A DNA stretch of 64,000 bases. It comes from Gaeumannomyces sp. JS-464. Lineage: Eukaryota; Ascomycota; Sordariomycetes; Magnaporthales; Magnaporthaceae. A program made the position numbers and the translations under genes. Positions within the stretch are counted from its first letter, which is position 1. The number at the start of each line of letters is the position of its first letter. The stretch spans positions 1,736,001-1,800,000 of the forward strand of contig NGZR01000005.1 in assembly GCA_002197995.1 (NCBI GenBank), read 5' to 3'. A model generated the notes under the pieces. That model had not been told where the DNA came from and did no database searches. It was given only the letters and a program-made list of their open reading frames with translations. Below, one piece after another: positions 39,654 to 51,189 of the stretch.

Positions 39654-41060
39654 CGATTAGTACGTTATTGTTAATTTGGTAGCTGCCCAACCACTTGTCG
39701 TCGGGCGTTACGAAGTGATCGGTTTAATCGTTTTTCAAACCTGCTTTGCGCATCCTGCTAAGGCTGAGAAGGTTAAAAGGGGACTTAGGCGTGAAGATTG
39801 CTTGTAAGGTAATTGTAATAACGCCCGCCTTGTTACGCCAATGCATCTTAACGGTGCCCTCCTTAACGGAAACTTGGGCGCCGCCGTTAGCCGTGGTAGC
39901 GTTGTAAAGGACCTCGCGCTTCCTTAGCGAGGTAAACCACTTGCGATCGTTAAAGTGGTGCTTAAACGAGCCGGAATCGATTATTACGGCGTTACGGGCA
40001 TTGTTAATATTGCTTAAAGCGGTATTGGCCATATTATATTGGCTGGCACTGCCCCGATCAACCGGCACACCACTAGTATAATCGGCAGCCTTCGGGTTGG
40101 CTGTAGCCTCGTTGGCTGCCTTATTGCCTCGCTGAAAGCGCCGCTCCGGATACTTGGCCTTCCAAGCCTCCTCGAGTTTAGGGTGCAGGAGCCAGCAGTT
40201 ATCGTCGCCGCCTTTGTAATGCTTACCGCACCTATCGTGGTGGGGAGCACGCGAAACGATAGTGCAACCCTTTTTGCTGCAGGGCTTCGGCTCCTCCTTC
40301 GGCCTTTAAAGTCCTTCCGGCTTTTTGTTAGTGTTAGCCATGGCCCTCGACTCCGAGGCCTTTATAACCGCCGTATTTTCGAGCACTTTCGAGATAAAGT
40401 TAGCGGGAGTGCGGCGCTCGCCCTTACAACTCCCCAAAGCTATAGCTACCGCAGAAGGGTAAGTGGCGCTAAGCCCGTTAACGAGGCTCCTTATAAGCAT
40501 CCGATCCGGAATGTTAATATTGGCCTAATCCAGGGCCTGCTTCACTTGTAGCCAACGGTCCGTATACTTTTTAACGTTACCGTCGAACTTTTCCACCGAG
40601 ATTGTATAGTGTTCGTTAATTAAGGCGTCGAGACGGCCGTTAGCGGTAACTCCAATAGTGCTAACTACCTTATCCCAAAAAGCTTTTAGGTCCTAATCCT
40701 CGTCGTTTTGGGGCGGTCCTAGCCGGCCTTTTCCAAATCCGTAATTACCTTTTCGATACTGTTGCGGATGCAATACCATGTTAATGTCCTCCTAAAAGCC
40801 CATAACTGTACAGCTTCGTCGTTTTCCGCTCCAGCCGGCTTGGCCGGCGGGTTAGCAAATATAAAGGAGATGTTGCGAAAAGCGGTTAAATGCACCCGGA
40901 TGGTACGCTTCCATGTTTCCAGGTTAGAAGGCCCTAGCAGGTCCGGGACCTTTACTGCGACTTCGCGGTATTCCGCCATTTCGGCGGCTTTGTTGGCACT
41001 TTTAACGCGTACAAAAGCGTTGGATTGCAAGGAAAACAGTGCTTTTAAGCGCTAAAAGGG
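39654..41060 (-). pseudogene. Copia-2 gag and protease
   Basis: Gag starts near 41030 (QSNAFVRVKSANKAAEMAEY; LLGPSNLETWKRTIRVHL), with a Cys/His-rich stretch near 40270-40170. The aspartic protease is 40068-39724, with catalytic IIDSGSFKHHF (DSG at 39978-39970). It continues into the pre-integrase part beyond the LINE-2 insertion. Confidence 0.82.
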
Positions 41061-41259
41061 TTATTGTTGTTATTTTGTTATGGTTGCTGATCGGCGCCGA
41101 ACGCGGCCTTGTTGATTGTCGTTTAACGGTTTTTTAACTGCTGCGCTTCGCCCGTAATCCACGGCGGGAGAACGCAAGCAACGAGAAACAACTCGTGCAC
41201 CGTTAATCTCTCCTAATTAGGCAGAGATATCGTTAACGGCGGCGCGAGGGCTTATAACC

Positions 41260-41429
41260 TGATGGAGGTGCGCGATAACAGGCACCCGAAGTGATTGGTA
41301 ATTGTTCCTTTTCTACTTTACTTAATCGCGGGCTAAGGCGCACGCAGGCCAAAATACTAGGGCCAATGCATAGGCCTAAAGCTGTGGGGCACCAGTTGCC
41401 ACCCACGTGACTCCAGGCCACTTTTGACA
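41260..41429 (-). repeat. Copia-2 5' LTR
   Basis: 170 bp with intact termini (TGATGGAGGTG...CACTTTTGACA on the plus strand). It gives the reference ends for the family. Confidence 0.9.
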
Positions 41430-41434
41430 AGGGT

Positions 41435-44000
41435 AAAACACCCGATACGGGCTAATAAAACACCGGTTAACAAAGCGCGAACTTAAACCCTCCCGAATTA
41501 CCGGTCTTCCTTCCGGTATCCCAATATACCGCAAGCCGGCTTTTAGGCCCTATATAGGAATATTAGGCCCACGTTAATAACGAAGATAAGGAAGGAGGAG
41601 TTTCGCTGGATAAAACGTACTTCGACCTCGGCGGCCGCTTAAGCCGCTCGATGCGTAGTCGACAAAAGGAAAGTTACACTGTTAGCTTCGATAAAAACGA
41701 CGACCCTCGCTTAAGCCAGTTTAGCAAAAGCAAAGCCTTTGCAAAGTGGTTCGAGCGTCGTTAAAACCGCATATATAACAGCTTATCGCAATAAATAACG
41801 GGCATAGAAAGTCGCTTAAAGGCGGTGCTTATTAAAACCCTCGATAAGCTATCCATTAAAATACAAAGGAACTTTAACATTATCGATAAAAACTTTGGAA
41901 TTTTGTTCGAAAACCAAAAATAGCTCGCTATCCGCGTCGATAACGCGCGCAAAAACACTTTAAACCTATAAGCCCAAATGGAAACCCATTTTAACAAAGA
42001 CGAAGATCTTAGCCGACGTATTTTTTTCAAATTTAGCACGGACGAAAAACGTCGCAAAACCAGCGCTCGCGCCTCCCTAAGACCGTTATTATTACGACGG
42101 GCTAGTACGCAAAGCAGCTAAGCTGCCCAAAATAGCACGGCTAACCCCGAGGTAGGCCGCAGTAAAAGCCGTCCAATTAAAATTACCGACGATAATTTAT
42201 TTAGCGAGTTCGATATTAACGCGAAACGTTTTTACCAGCTTATTGGATACCGAGTAATTAAGCCCCCCGCACATAAGCCGCGTTAACACCGTAAAACGGA
42301 TAGTAAGCTAATCCAAAAGTACGACGGAGGCATTAAAACTGTTGCCTTTTAGCCGGAGTTTTATGGAGCCGATTAAACCTTCGGTTAGGACTTAAGCTAG
42401 TAATAGCAGCCTTAGCTTAGCTTTATACCTTTTAATACCGGAGTTACCACTTTTGCTTAAAAAGCTACCAATAAGTATTACGAAATAACCTACGGCCAGT
42501 TTCGCCCCGGCTCGGTTCGCGTTGGCACATTTGGCTTAGGTATAGCGCTTGCCGCATTCCCGAGCTTTGGACGTAATTGTTAATAGGAGCTTAGCTAAGC
42601 TTACCCTTAATAACTATCCCAATTCGAGCAGTAATAAGGTAATATAAGTTACTTTACCCAACTTATTTCGGCCTAGCAATAGCTAACGCAAAACTCGTGC
42701 GCTTTTAACCTCGCCGCCCATTAATAGCGAAGCTTTAACAACTTTTAACCCGTCGAATAACTAATGTTTAACATTAAAAACGGTCCTCGTTTTAAGCGAA
42801 AAAACGTCGGCATTTTTAAACCCGACCATAAAAACCCTAAGGATTTTGGCACCGTTACCGACGGAAAAAACATTATTTTTACGGATAGCTTTTTTTCGAA
42901 ATACGACTAATAAGCTTTTTAATAAACCCCGTATATGCTATATTTAATAAAAGTTAACTTAAGGACATATTCCTTACGTTGCTAAAAGGTAAAGCCCTTA
43001 TTTAGTGAAATAGTTAAATTCCCTTTTACGTTTAACTAGATTTTTACGGTTAAGGTTTTTTCGGCATAATTACCGCTATTAAGCAACGCTTTCCTCCTAA
43101 CCGCATAAAAGTTACCAAAAAGTTCTTCGAAGGCACTATTACCATTAAAAACGTCGCAATTAACCCCGACGCCCTTATAAACTATGTTATTAATAAGCTT
43201 AAGCACGCTCGCATTATAGGTTTTTGCACCGAAAATGGTTAAAACTAGTTTGCGGCTATGGCCTAAATTTGGTCCTTACTTAATAACGACGTTAAGGTTT
43301 ACTTACGTTAACCCTCCTTTAATAAGTACATCGGAAATTACCTTTTCGAAGTCGAAAATATTAAGCCTATGCTTTTTAGCGTTATAGCTTAACGCTACCC
43401 GCATATTAAACCGGGCTATAACGATTCCAATTCCGGCTCGAACGCTAATTACAAAAAAAAGTCCCGCAAAAAGGATAAGCATTTTAAGCGCGACAAATAT
43501 CGCGATAAAAATAAGTCCAAAGGCAAATATAACGGCAAATATAAGCCGCTTAAGTACGAAGCTCGTAATAAGGACCGCGAATACAAAAGCCGTAATAAGG
43601 ATTGTAATAAAAGCCGCGATAAAAACCGCGATTATAAGGACAAAAAGGATTTTAAAAAGTTTTACAATAAAAAGAAGGATAATAAAGTTAACCTAGTTAA
43701 GTTTAACTTAAACGACGATTTATTTAACGAGGAAAAGCAATCCTTTTCCTTTAGTACGAATAACTTCGATTTTATTTATAACGTTTTCGAAAACACGCTA
43801 ATTACTAATTGCAAACGTTATAGCGAAAACTTCCGGTTCCGCAATAAGCTATTTAAACACTTAAAGAATTACGAAGCTAAACCTCCTTAGGAATTTAACT
43901 CCGTTAACTTTATTATAAAAAACGTGGTTAAGGAAAGCGAGCCTAAAAAGGTTGCCTTATCGCATTTGGAGGTTATACTTATTAAAAAATCATGGTCCGC
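41435..44000 (+). pseudogene. Gypsy-2 gag region with a long basic tract
   Basis: The gag-like frame has few stops for this region. At about 43440-43690 it becomes a strongly charged tract of K, R and D with N/Y (RDKYRDKNKSKGKYN, RNKDREYKSRNKD). This could serve nucleic-acid binding in place of a zinc knuckle, which I did not find. A DLFNEEKQSFSFSTNNFDF stretch follows. The N-terminal half is unrecognised. Confidence 0.6.
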
Positions 44001-47000
44001 GAAACCCTTAACGGATTAGATATACCCATTTGCACTAATATAGGCTCGGAACGTAACCTCGTCGACAAAGCCTAACTTAAGGAATTTTTCTTTAACGCCG
44101 TAATTACTAAGGTAAATAAAGGAGTTCGACCTAATATTAAAGGCTAGGATTTCGAGCGACCTATAAAAGCTAAAAACTACGCTACCTTTTCCTTTTTTGC
44201 TAAAAGCGTTAAAAATAACGGCTTCCCGGGTATTACAACCAAAACGGTTAAGGCGTGGATCGTTAATAAGCTGGATGTAAGCTATTTGCTAAGCACTTCC
44301 TAGCTTAAACCTCGCCGTGCCCAAATCGATTTCGGCACTAACCTAATGCACTTCCTTAACGACGGCTTTGCTATCCCCTTTACCGTTGTCCGCAAAGGTA
44401 AGCCCGTTTTAAAGAAGGTTGTTAACAAAAAAGCCTTTACTTTAGCCTTTGGAAAAACTGCAGCGATCCCCGTTAAATACGTAGCCCTCTTTAAAGGTCG
44501 CCCCTTTTTAATGGCCGGCATCCACCTTTTGGCAATTAATTTTATCGTCGATTATAAAACTCTTTAAGTTTGCTTTATGCATAACATTACGAGCAAAACA
44601 ATTATCGTGCTTTGCAAAACTAAATTCGCGATAATTTAGGAAAGTTTAAACTAAATCCGGAACAAAGTTAATTACGAGCAAGCTAAGCGGCTCCTTAGCA
44701 AAGCCATTTGCGTTTAAAACTTAACGATAAAGGCCGAAAAGGCCTTACTAATGGGAAAAAACCAAAACCTTATTCTTTTAACGGGCCCGGGTAATGCCGA
44801 AACGTCGCTAAACCTAAAGTTTTCCCTTAATAACGAGGCTAGTAAGCATTACTAAAGGGCGATTAAGTTGCGCACGATATTGCCATTAACGGAACGTTAC
44901 CGACTAAGGACGACGCGCTACCTAAAAAGTAAAAAACAATGCTCGATAACCCCGAGCCATTGCCTAAAGTCCCCGAAAAAAAGTTAACTTTCGGCATTAA
45001 GCCCTCGAACGAAACCTTTTACATTACCTTAATTAACGGGATTTACATTTACAACGGCGAAACGCTGGAGCAAACTTAAAAAATAAGGGAAATTTGTAAA
45101 AAGTTTTAAATTTGGGAGGATAATAATAAGCAAATCGAAATCCCCAAAAACAAAATAATGCGCATCCTTTTCGTCAACGGATACGAAAAGTATTTAAGCT
45201 TTCGCTACCGCATATACCCCGTATTAAAAAAGGAAAGGGACGTTATTAACGAAACTTACGATAAGCTTTACGAATAGGGCCGCATAAACTATATAAAAAA
45301 AGCAGCCTAATTTGCCTTCCCGTGTTTTATCGTTTAAAAACGCGTGCACGGCAAAAATAAAGCGAGGGTTATCGTCGACTTAAAACCTTTTAATAAGGCC
45401 ATTATCCCTAACGCTTACCTTTTACCTTTGCAATAAAACGTGGTCGATTTAGTTCGAGGCAAGCTTTACATTACCGTCGTAAACGCCACCTCGTTTTTTT
45501 TTCAATTCCTAATTCATCCTAAGGATAAAAATAAGCTGGTAATCGTTAGCTACCAAAGATTGGAACGTATAAACGTGGCGATAATAGGCTTCCGCAATTT
45601 ACCGGCTTACGTACAAAGATTTATGAACGGTTTTTTGCGCCTTTATAGCAAATATTGCAAAGCTTTTATCGACGATATTATCGTTTTTAGCGACACTTTT
45701 AAAAACCACGTCCGGCATTTGGAAACCATTTTTAGCTTATTTTAAAATAAAAACATTGCCTTATCCCCCGGTAAATCTTTTATAAGCTACTTTAACGTCG
45801 AGCTTTTAGGATTTTACGTCGATTTCTTCGGAAAAACTAACATTAAAAACCGCATCCAAAGCTTCCGAAACTGGGAATTACCTACTAACCTATAAAACTT
45901 CGAAATTTTTATCGAAGCTTCCAAATAGCTCCGCTGCATAATCCTTTACTACGGACGCTTTATTAAACCCTTTTAACTTCGAAAGATAGCTTTGCTAGCA
46001 AAAGGCCGTAAAAAAGGACGAATCGTCCCCAATAACCACGGTAAGCGAGCGGCTTATTATCGCTCGGCGCATTTTAAAAGCACCGAAGCCGAGGTTTAAT
46101 CTTTTAAAGCGGTTAAAACGATGCTTTGCACCAAAATTAGGCTTTACCACGCCGACCTAAAAAAGCAAATCATTTTGCAAATCGACGGCAGCCTTAAGCG
46201 TGGCTTTAAAGTTATAGCTTTCCACTTTAAAAACGTTTACGCTTGGGACCGCAAATCCAAAACCATCCCGGCATATGCTATCGAGCCAATTATGTTTATC
46301 TTTCGGTGCTTTTATAAGGAGGAGCTTAATTACGGCCTTTTAAAGCTTAAAGTCGCATACCTCGTTTAAGCTTGCAAAACCTTCCGTACTACATTGCATT
46401 TAAGCAATAAAAAAATCCTCGTTTTTACGGACCACGAGTTAATTGCGGGCATTGTTAATCGGACCACTTTGCTAACGTCCTCCACCGAGCGTATTAACCG
46501 ACGGCTAATTAACGCGTTAATTTACCTTTCCGAATATAACCTTAAAGTATTACATATACCCGGCAAAATAAACCTTGTTTTAAATGCTTTATCCCGCTTA
46601 CCCACGGCTACCGACGACGAGGACCGCTAAAAAACAAACGCTCCGATCTTCGATTTAATGTATAACCACGTTTTAATAGTCGCTAAGGCCCGAATAGCCG
46701 AAACAATTCGCTAACGGTTCGCAAAGGGTTACATCGAAAATTTAATGTACCGCAAAATTATGCTTAACTTTGCTACTCCTTAAAGGTCGAAATGCACGAT
46801 TAAAAGTAACGAAGGCGTTGCTAATGCTTCCAAAGTCGGGCATTTTTTTCGAGTGGCCGACTACCTTTTTTATTTACGGGATAACGACGGCCACGAGCGC
46901 TTTATAATTTTAAAACCTTTAATCGCTAACTACCTGCGAAAAGTGCACGATAATAAGCACCATTTCGGCCGACTCCGAATGTTTAACGCTTTTAAAAACG

Positions 47001-48338
47001 TGCATTTCCGAGCTAAAAAACGCCAAGTCGAGCAGTATATTAGCAAATGCTACGAGTGCGGCATAAACCGACAAAATAATCGGCTCCCTATTGGAACCCT
47101 TTAACTTATCCAAGCCCCTTTTAAGCCTATAAGTATAATTATTATGGACTTCGTAATAGCACTCCTTTTAATTCCTTCGAAGGGTACGCTTTAGACCCAA
47201 CGGAACTTTAACTTTTATAATGCGCTACTAATAGTTACTTGCAAAACGTCCAAACGTACGATAATTATCCCTGGCTACGACGAATATACGGCGCAAATAT
47301 GGGGTAAACAACTCGGCCGTTAGCTACTTTTAACCGACTGGTTTTGCCCTAAGGTAATTATTTTCGACAAGGACCCCAAATTCACCTCCGCCTTTTGGAA
47401 TAGTTTGTGGCGCACTTTTAGGATTCGCCTCCAAATGACGGCCGCTTACCATTCGCAGGCTAACGGGCAGTTCGAACGCAAAAACCAAACAGTTAAGCTA
47501 GCTATTCGTTATTACTTAGCCACGATAAACGACCCTTAGGTTAACGTTATCCCCTTTTGCAGTGGAATTTAAACAATGCTATTATAACGGCGCTTAACTG
47601 CAACCCCTACGAGTATTTGTTTGGGTTTAAAATACCAAAACCTTTAAAGCTTACAACCTCCGCACGAATTCCCCAAAAAGTTGCAAAACTTCGCTTTATG
47701 CGTAAGCACCTTCGCAAGGACGCTTTATTTGCGATAAACGTCGCTGCCGCCGAGCAAAAGCGCATTTACAACTCTAAGCACCGCTACGAGGAGTTTAACG
47801 TCGGCGACCAAGTTTGGCTTAATATGGGCAAAGCGTATAAAACTAAAGGTAAGCATTTCGTTAATAAGGAAAAGCCTAAGCGGCAAAGCCCTTATACCAT
47901 TATCCGCAAAGTTTCCCCTTTAGCTTACGAGCTCGATTTCTTTAGCACCTTTACCAAAATACACCCGGTTATTAGCATTTAGCACTTTACTCGCTACGAT
48001 TGCAACGACGATCTTTTCCAACGCGTACCTCCGCTTTCGGGCCCTATCGAGTACGATAACGATAAGGAGATCGACCTTAACGCCCATTCTCGGAAAAAGG
48101 CGACATTTTCGAGGTGGATAAGGTTTTTAACCACGAAGGCACCAAGCTAAAGTTTGAAGTTATCCGCACCAAATACTTGGTGCGCTGGAAGGGTTACGGC
48201 CTTAAGGGAAACATTTGGAAACCTTTGGAAAAGCTTAGTAACGCGGCTAAGGCCGTTAAAAGTACGAGGATCGCTAAGCCGACGCCCGAACCCTCGAAAG
48301 TAATAGGGCTAAGGTTTAGGCTTAGGCAAAGCCTTTAA
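44001..48338 (+). pseudogene. Gypsy-2 pol remnant: protease, RT, RNase H, integrase, chromodomain
   Basis: RT lies at 45350-45745 with the catalytic FIDD at 45665-45676 (AFIDDIIVFSDTF). RNase H is near 46120-46630 and ends in VLNALSRLP. The integrase zinc module is 46940-47075 (KHHFGRL...KCYECGINRQ) and the core follows. The C-terminal part is 47557-47980, and a chromodomain is at 48114-48260 (YLVRWKGYGLKGNIWKPLEKL). The open pieces are in adjacent frames, with RIP-type stops between them. The domain order is Ty3/gypsy, distinct from Gypsy-1 in sequence. Confidence 0.85.
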
Positions 48339-48453
48339 GACGCTCCGCGCGCAAGGCAGGCAAGGATTAAAAACCTTATTAATTGTATTTACCCTTTTTA
48401 TGTACAGTAGTTATCTCCCTAAGGATAGGGAGTTTTTTTTATGCGCCGGCACT

Positions 48454-48655
48454 TGTTATGGCCGGCAGGAGGTGGAAGGGGCCCACTGGCGGGGCAGGGG
48501 GACCCCACCCTTATCGGCACGATAAGGGAAGTGGGGCTTTGCAAGCTTTCTTTGCAGGCCTGCCCGCCCGGCCTTCGGCCTTTAACTTTCTCTTGTAAAG
48601 AATTTAACCTTACCATATATCGCAATTTAACCAGTCCCCTTTATTGTTCGCGATA
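48454..48655 (+). repeat. Gypsy-2 3' LTR
   Basis: TGTTATGGCCGGC...GTTCGCGATA, followed by ACTAT (48656-48660). It carries small indels relative to the 5' LTR. Confidence 0.88.
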
Positions 48656-49169
48656 ACTATCCAATTAGTACTTGGTTTACCGAAATTAGGGAATTGTTTT
48701 TTTTTCCGATATTCGCCTTTAGTTTTTTCGTTTTATCGACGCCAAAAAGCGGTTACGTGTTTTGCTTAATTAGGTTTAACATTTTACTGTAACCGACAGT
48801 TTTTAATTTCGGCTTATTAATTTTTGGGTTAATTTGGTTCGTTAAGTAACGTATTAAAGTGAGAACGCTAATAGTTTATATCGCTTTGGTTAAAAAGCGG
48901 ACGCGAAACGGTTTAATTTATATTTCCTTATTATGTTTTATATTCCTTTTTTTTCCATTGAAAAATGGCATATTGTTTTTATTTCGTTTATAAAAATAAA
49001 CGAAAATTCGAAAAAGTTTACGCCGGCGAGTTTTTCTCGTCCTGTTACGTTTGCTTTTAAAACGTTTACTATTATTTTAAGTGCGAATAAGCGGTTATTG
49101 CTTGCTTTAGAAGTTCGGGAAATTAGTTTTACTTTGTATTAGCGGCAGTTAAAAGAATAAATTAAAAAA

Positions 49170-50475
49170 AGCTATCGTTTTCCTCGTTTAATTGTTTTAC
49201 AAACGCTTTTAATGCCTCCACTTTTAAATTTGGCGTGCTATATGGCTTTGCTTCGATAAATAATAGTTTATACATTTGCATAAACACACAATTCCCGTTT
49301 AGTTATATGGAATTCACCCCGTTATATCCTCGTAAATCCTTATTAGCTAAGTAAATGCAAAGCAATTTTTAACTTTTAAAATGTACTTTTTTAAGGTATT
49401 TGTCGGTTACCGAAAAGTTGTTTTAGCATTTTAGCATTTATTTGTAATGCTTAAGCATATTTTTATCGTTTAATAGCATATCGTCGATTACTAAGTATTT
49501 TTTAATGCTATCGAATAGCGAGGCATTTTAACACCCGCTTATATAGTTATATAAGTTTAAGCTTTTAGCTTACATTGTTTTAAACAGTTTTATTACACCG
49601 TATACACACAGTAATTTGTGTCGTTTTATCGATAAAATATAACGTTAGCTACGTGTATAAAAGGTTTGGCAAGGGGCCCCCCGATGGCCTTTTTAAAGTG
49701 GGGGTTTAAGCTGTAAACCGGACTTAACAAAACACTATAAAAAATGGCTAAAAACTAGGTCTTTACCTTTTAAAAGGTCCTATAGCGAAAAACGAGCGGA
49801 GGGGGGGGTTATAGCGTACTTTGTTTTTTTTCGCAAGTTTTTTTACATCCACTTTGTGATTTTTATAAAGAAATCTTATATACCGTTTAACACCGGTCCA
49901 ATATACGTTAAAACTGGTATGCGGAATGTGTTATCGGCGTAAACTTTTAAATTTAAATAATGCAAAATTAATTCGCGGGGGGCCTTTTCGCGGAACCGGG
50001 AAAAAAAATCCGTGCGATCGGATGTTTTTACCGCCGCAAACCAAAAGTTTGCTTTAAGGTTTTTGCGCAGCCCTTTTAGCTCGGTTATTATACCGCTAAC
50101 GTGTTTTAACTAGCCTTTCCGCTTGTAAAAGTATTTTTAAGCAGCTAACGGCTGCCTAATCCGCCCGATATTCGGATAAAACCGTTTAATATCGAAGTGT
50201 TTGGGATTTTTAATGTTTTTCTTTTTATTTTAATTGCCGATAACGTGGTAATGTGGGGTACCGTTTTTATAGCGTTTTCGGACGGCGTAATAATTGAAAA
50301 AGCTAAACTTTTTTATCTTTTAAATTAGCTCGTCGGGTTTAAAAGTGCACTTCGAGTACGTTAGGAAAACCGATTTTAATGCGAATCGGAATGGTATATT
50401 GCCGACGCAAAAATCGACGACTTGCAAATCGTTTAACTATTAGCTTGCTGGTAATATTGGTGTTTCGTTTTGCAT
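49170..50475 (-). pseudogene. Unit B Rep-like HUH endonuclease remnant
   Basis: ATG at 50475-50473. Motif I is FLTYSKCTF (50367-50341). Motif II HYHV is intact at 50253-50242, preceded by KNGTP. Motif III contains YFYK (50133 to 50122 on the minus strand). Two His plus Y-x-x-K make a complete HUH catalytic set in this copy, unlike unit A, though stops elsewhere inactivate it. The nonanucleotide lies 279 bp upstream at 50754-50762. Confidence 0.72.
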
Positions 50476-50753
50476 AAACGATTTTATGGGTTAATTTATT
50501 AATAATAAAAATAATAAAGAAAATGTTAGTTGTTCGGCGAACTGTGCGTCGTATTAGTTAAAAATGGCGTTTTTAACAAATAACGATTGTGAAAGTGGGA
50601 AAAAAAAGGGGGAAAAAACGAAGCCCTGAAAATTTGGGAAAGGGAATTTATAGTTGTTGCTTGCTTTGCTGCCTAAAACATTGTTGGAAAATTAAAGCGC
50701 GGTGTTTTGCCCTTTTTATGCTTTTTTAACCCGCGCGAATACTAAAGCTAATT

Positions 50754-50762
50754 TAATATTAC
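50754..50762 (+). other. Right junction of the Rep dimer: TAATATTAC
   Basis: Element sequence ends ...AATTTAATATT at 50760. From 50761 the sequence is Gypsy-1 LTR (ACAACCAGCATGCAAG), matching the minus-strand LTR at 57561 and below (ACAACCAGTATGCAAA). Confidence 0.75.
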
Positions 50763-51140
50763 AACCAGCATGCAAGTTTTAAAGCAGCAGGATAACAAAA
50801 GCCCTAAATAATGCTTTTGCCCCGCTTTAAAACACGTGAAATTACGTAATTAAAAAAGGATTTAAAGATTTGTAGTAACCTAAAAATAAAGCGACAAATT
50901 TAAAAAGGATTTGTAAAGTTGTAATAAGTTAAAAGCAAAACTACAAATTTAAGGATTATTAAAGCGGGGAAATAGCGTATATATAAAAAATGGATTTCCT
51001 ACTGTTTTAAGTAGTTTTAATTAAAGTTTCGGCATTAATTAACTTAAGTTAGCTTTTAAGCATCCCCTAAAACAAGCAATTAAGTTGTCCTTTTAAATTA
51101 CGTGTTTTTTTTATTACCCAAACCAGTGATACTGTCCTTT
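50761..51140 (+). repeat. Gypsy-1 3' LTR, right part
   Basis: It resumes ACAACCAGCATGCAAG after the Rep dimer and aligns with the LTRs at 56945-57565 and 53626-54246, for example CCCCGCTTTAA..CACGTGAAA and AACTTAAGTTAGCTTTTAAG. It is cut at a run of 12 C (51141-51152), beyond which a Copia fragment starts. The end is approximate. Confidence 0.65.
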
Positions 51141-51189
51141 CCCCCCCCCCCCTCGAAGTGCTTTACTTTAAAAGCAAACTTTTAATTGT

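Larger units (their letters stand above)
29830..41429 (-). mobile_element. Copia-2: Ty1/copia element inserted in Gypsy-2, split by LINE-2
   Basis: LTRs are at 29830-29999 (3') and 41260-41429 (5'), 170 bp each, with target duplication AGGGT at 29825-29829 and 41430-41434. The element is antisense to Gypsy-2. LINE-2 occupies 33450-39640 with its own 13-bp duplication, leaving a Copia of about 5.4 kb. It is the best preserved Copia here, with a 5' LTR that keeps TG..CA ends. Confidence 0.93.
28973..48655 (+). mobile_element. Gypsy-2: Ty3/gypsy chromovirus inserted in Rep unit B
   Basis: LTRs at 28973-29177 and 48454-48655 flank the element, with target duplication ACTAT at 28968-28972 and 48656-48660. 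TGGTAGCAAC just after the 5' LTR (29180-29189) is a primer-binding site of initiator tRNA-Met type. Without the Copia-2 insertion the element is about 8.1 kb. Gag-pol runs on the plus strand from about 41.6 to 48.3 kb. RIP damage is lighter than in Gypsy-1, with several long open stretches left. Confidence 0.88.
27824..50760 (-). mobile_element. Rep unit B: second tandem copy, split by Gypsy-2
   Basis: The left part is 27824-28972 and the right part 48661-50760 (3249 bp together). It is collinear with unit A: AGCCCTAATGCGCGG follows both nonanucleotides, and the Rep motifs recur near 50340 and 50250. Gypsy-2 entered in the half distal to Rep, with ACTAT duplicated. The unit ends TAATATT at 50760, where Gypsy-1 LTR sequence ACAACCAGC resumes. 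Confidence 0.72.
18411..51140 (+). mobile_element. Gypsy-1: RIP-ruined Ty3/gypsy chromovirus, outermost layer of the nest
   Basis: Internal region 18411-24522 reads gag, zinc knuckle, protease, RT, RNase H, integrase, chromodomain, 3' untranslated end, purine tract (about 24508-24520) and then the 3' LTR. That LTR begins TGTT at 24523 and is interrupted after four bases; it resumes at 50761. No 5' LTR is seen, so the left end is truncated. Between the LTR halves lies the Rep dimer with all later insertions. The same family recurs on the minus strand at about 56.9-62.9 kb and 53.6-57 kb. It is extremely AT-rich with many stops, so it was an early target of RIP. Confidence 0.8.
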
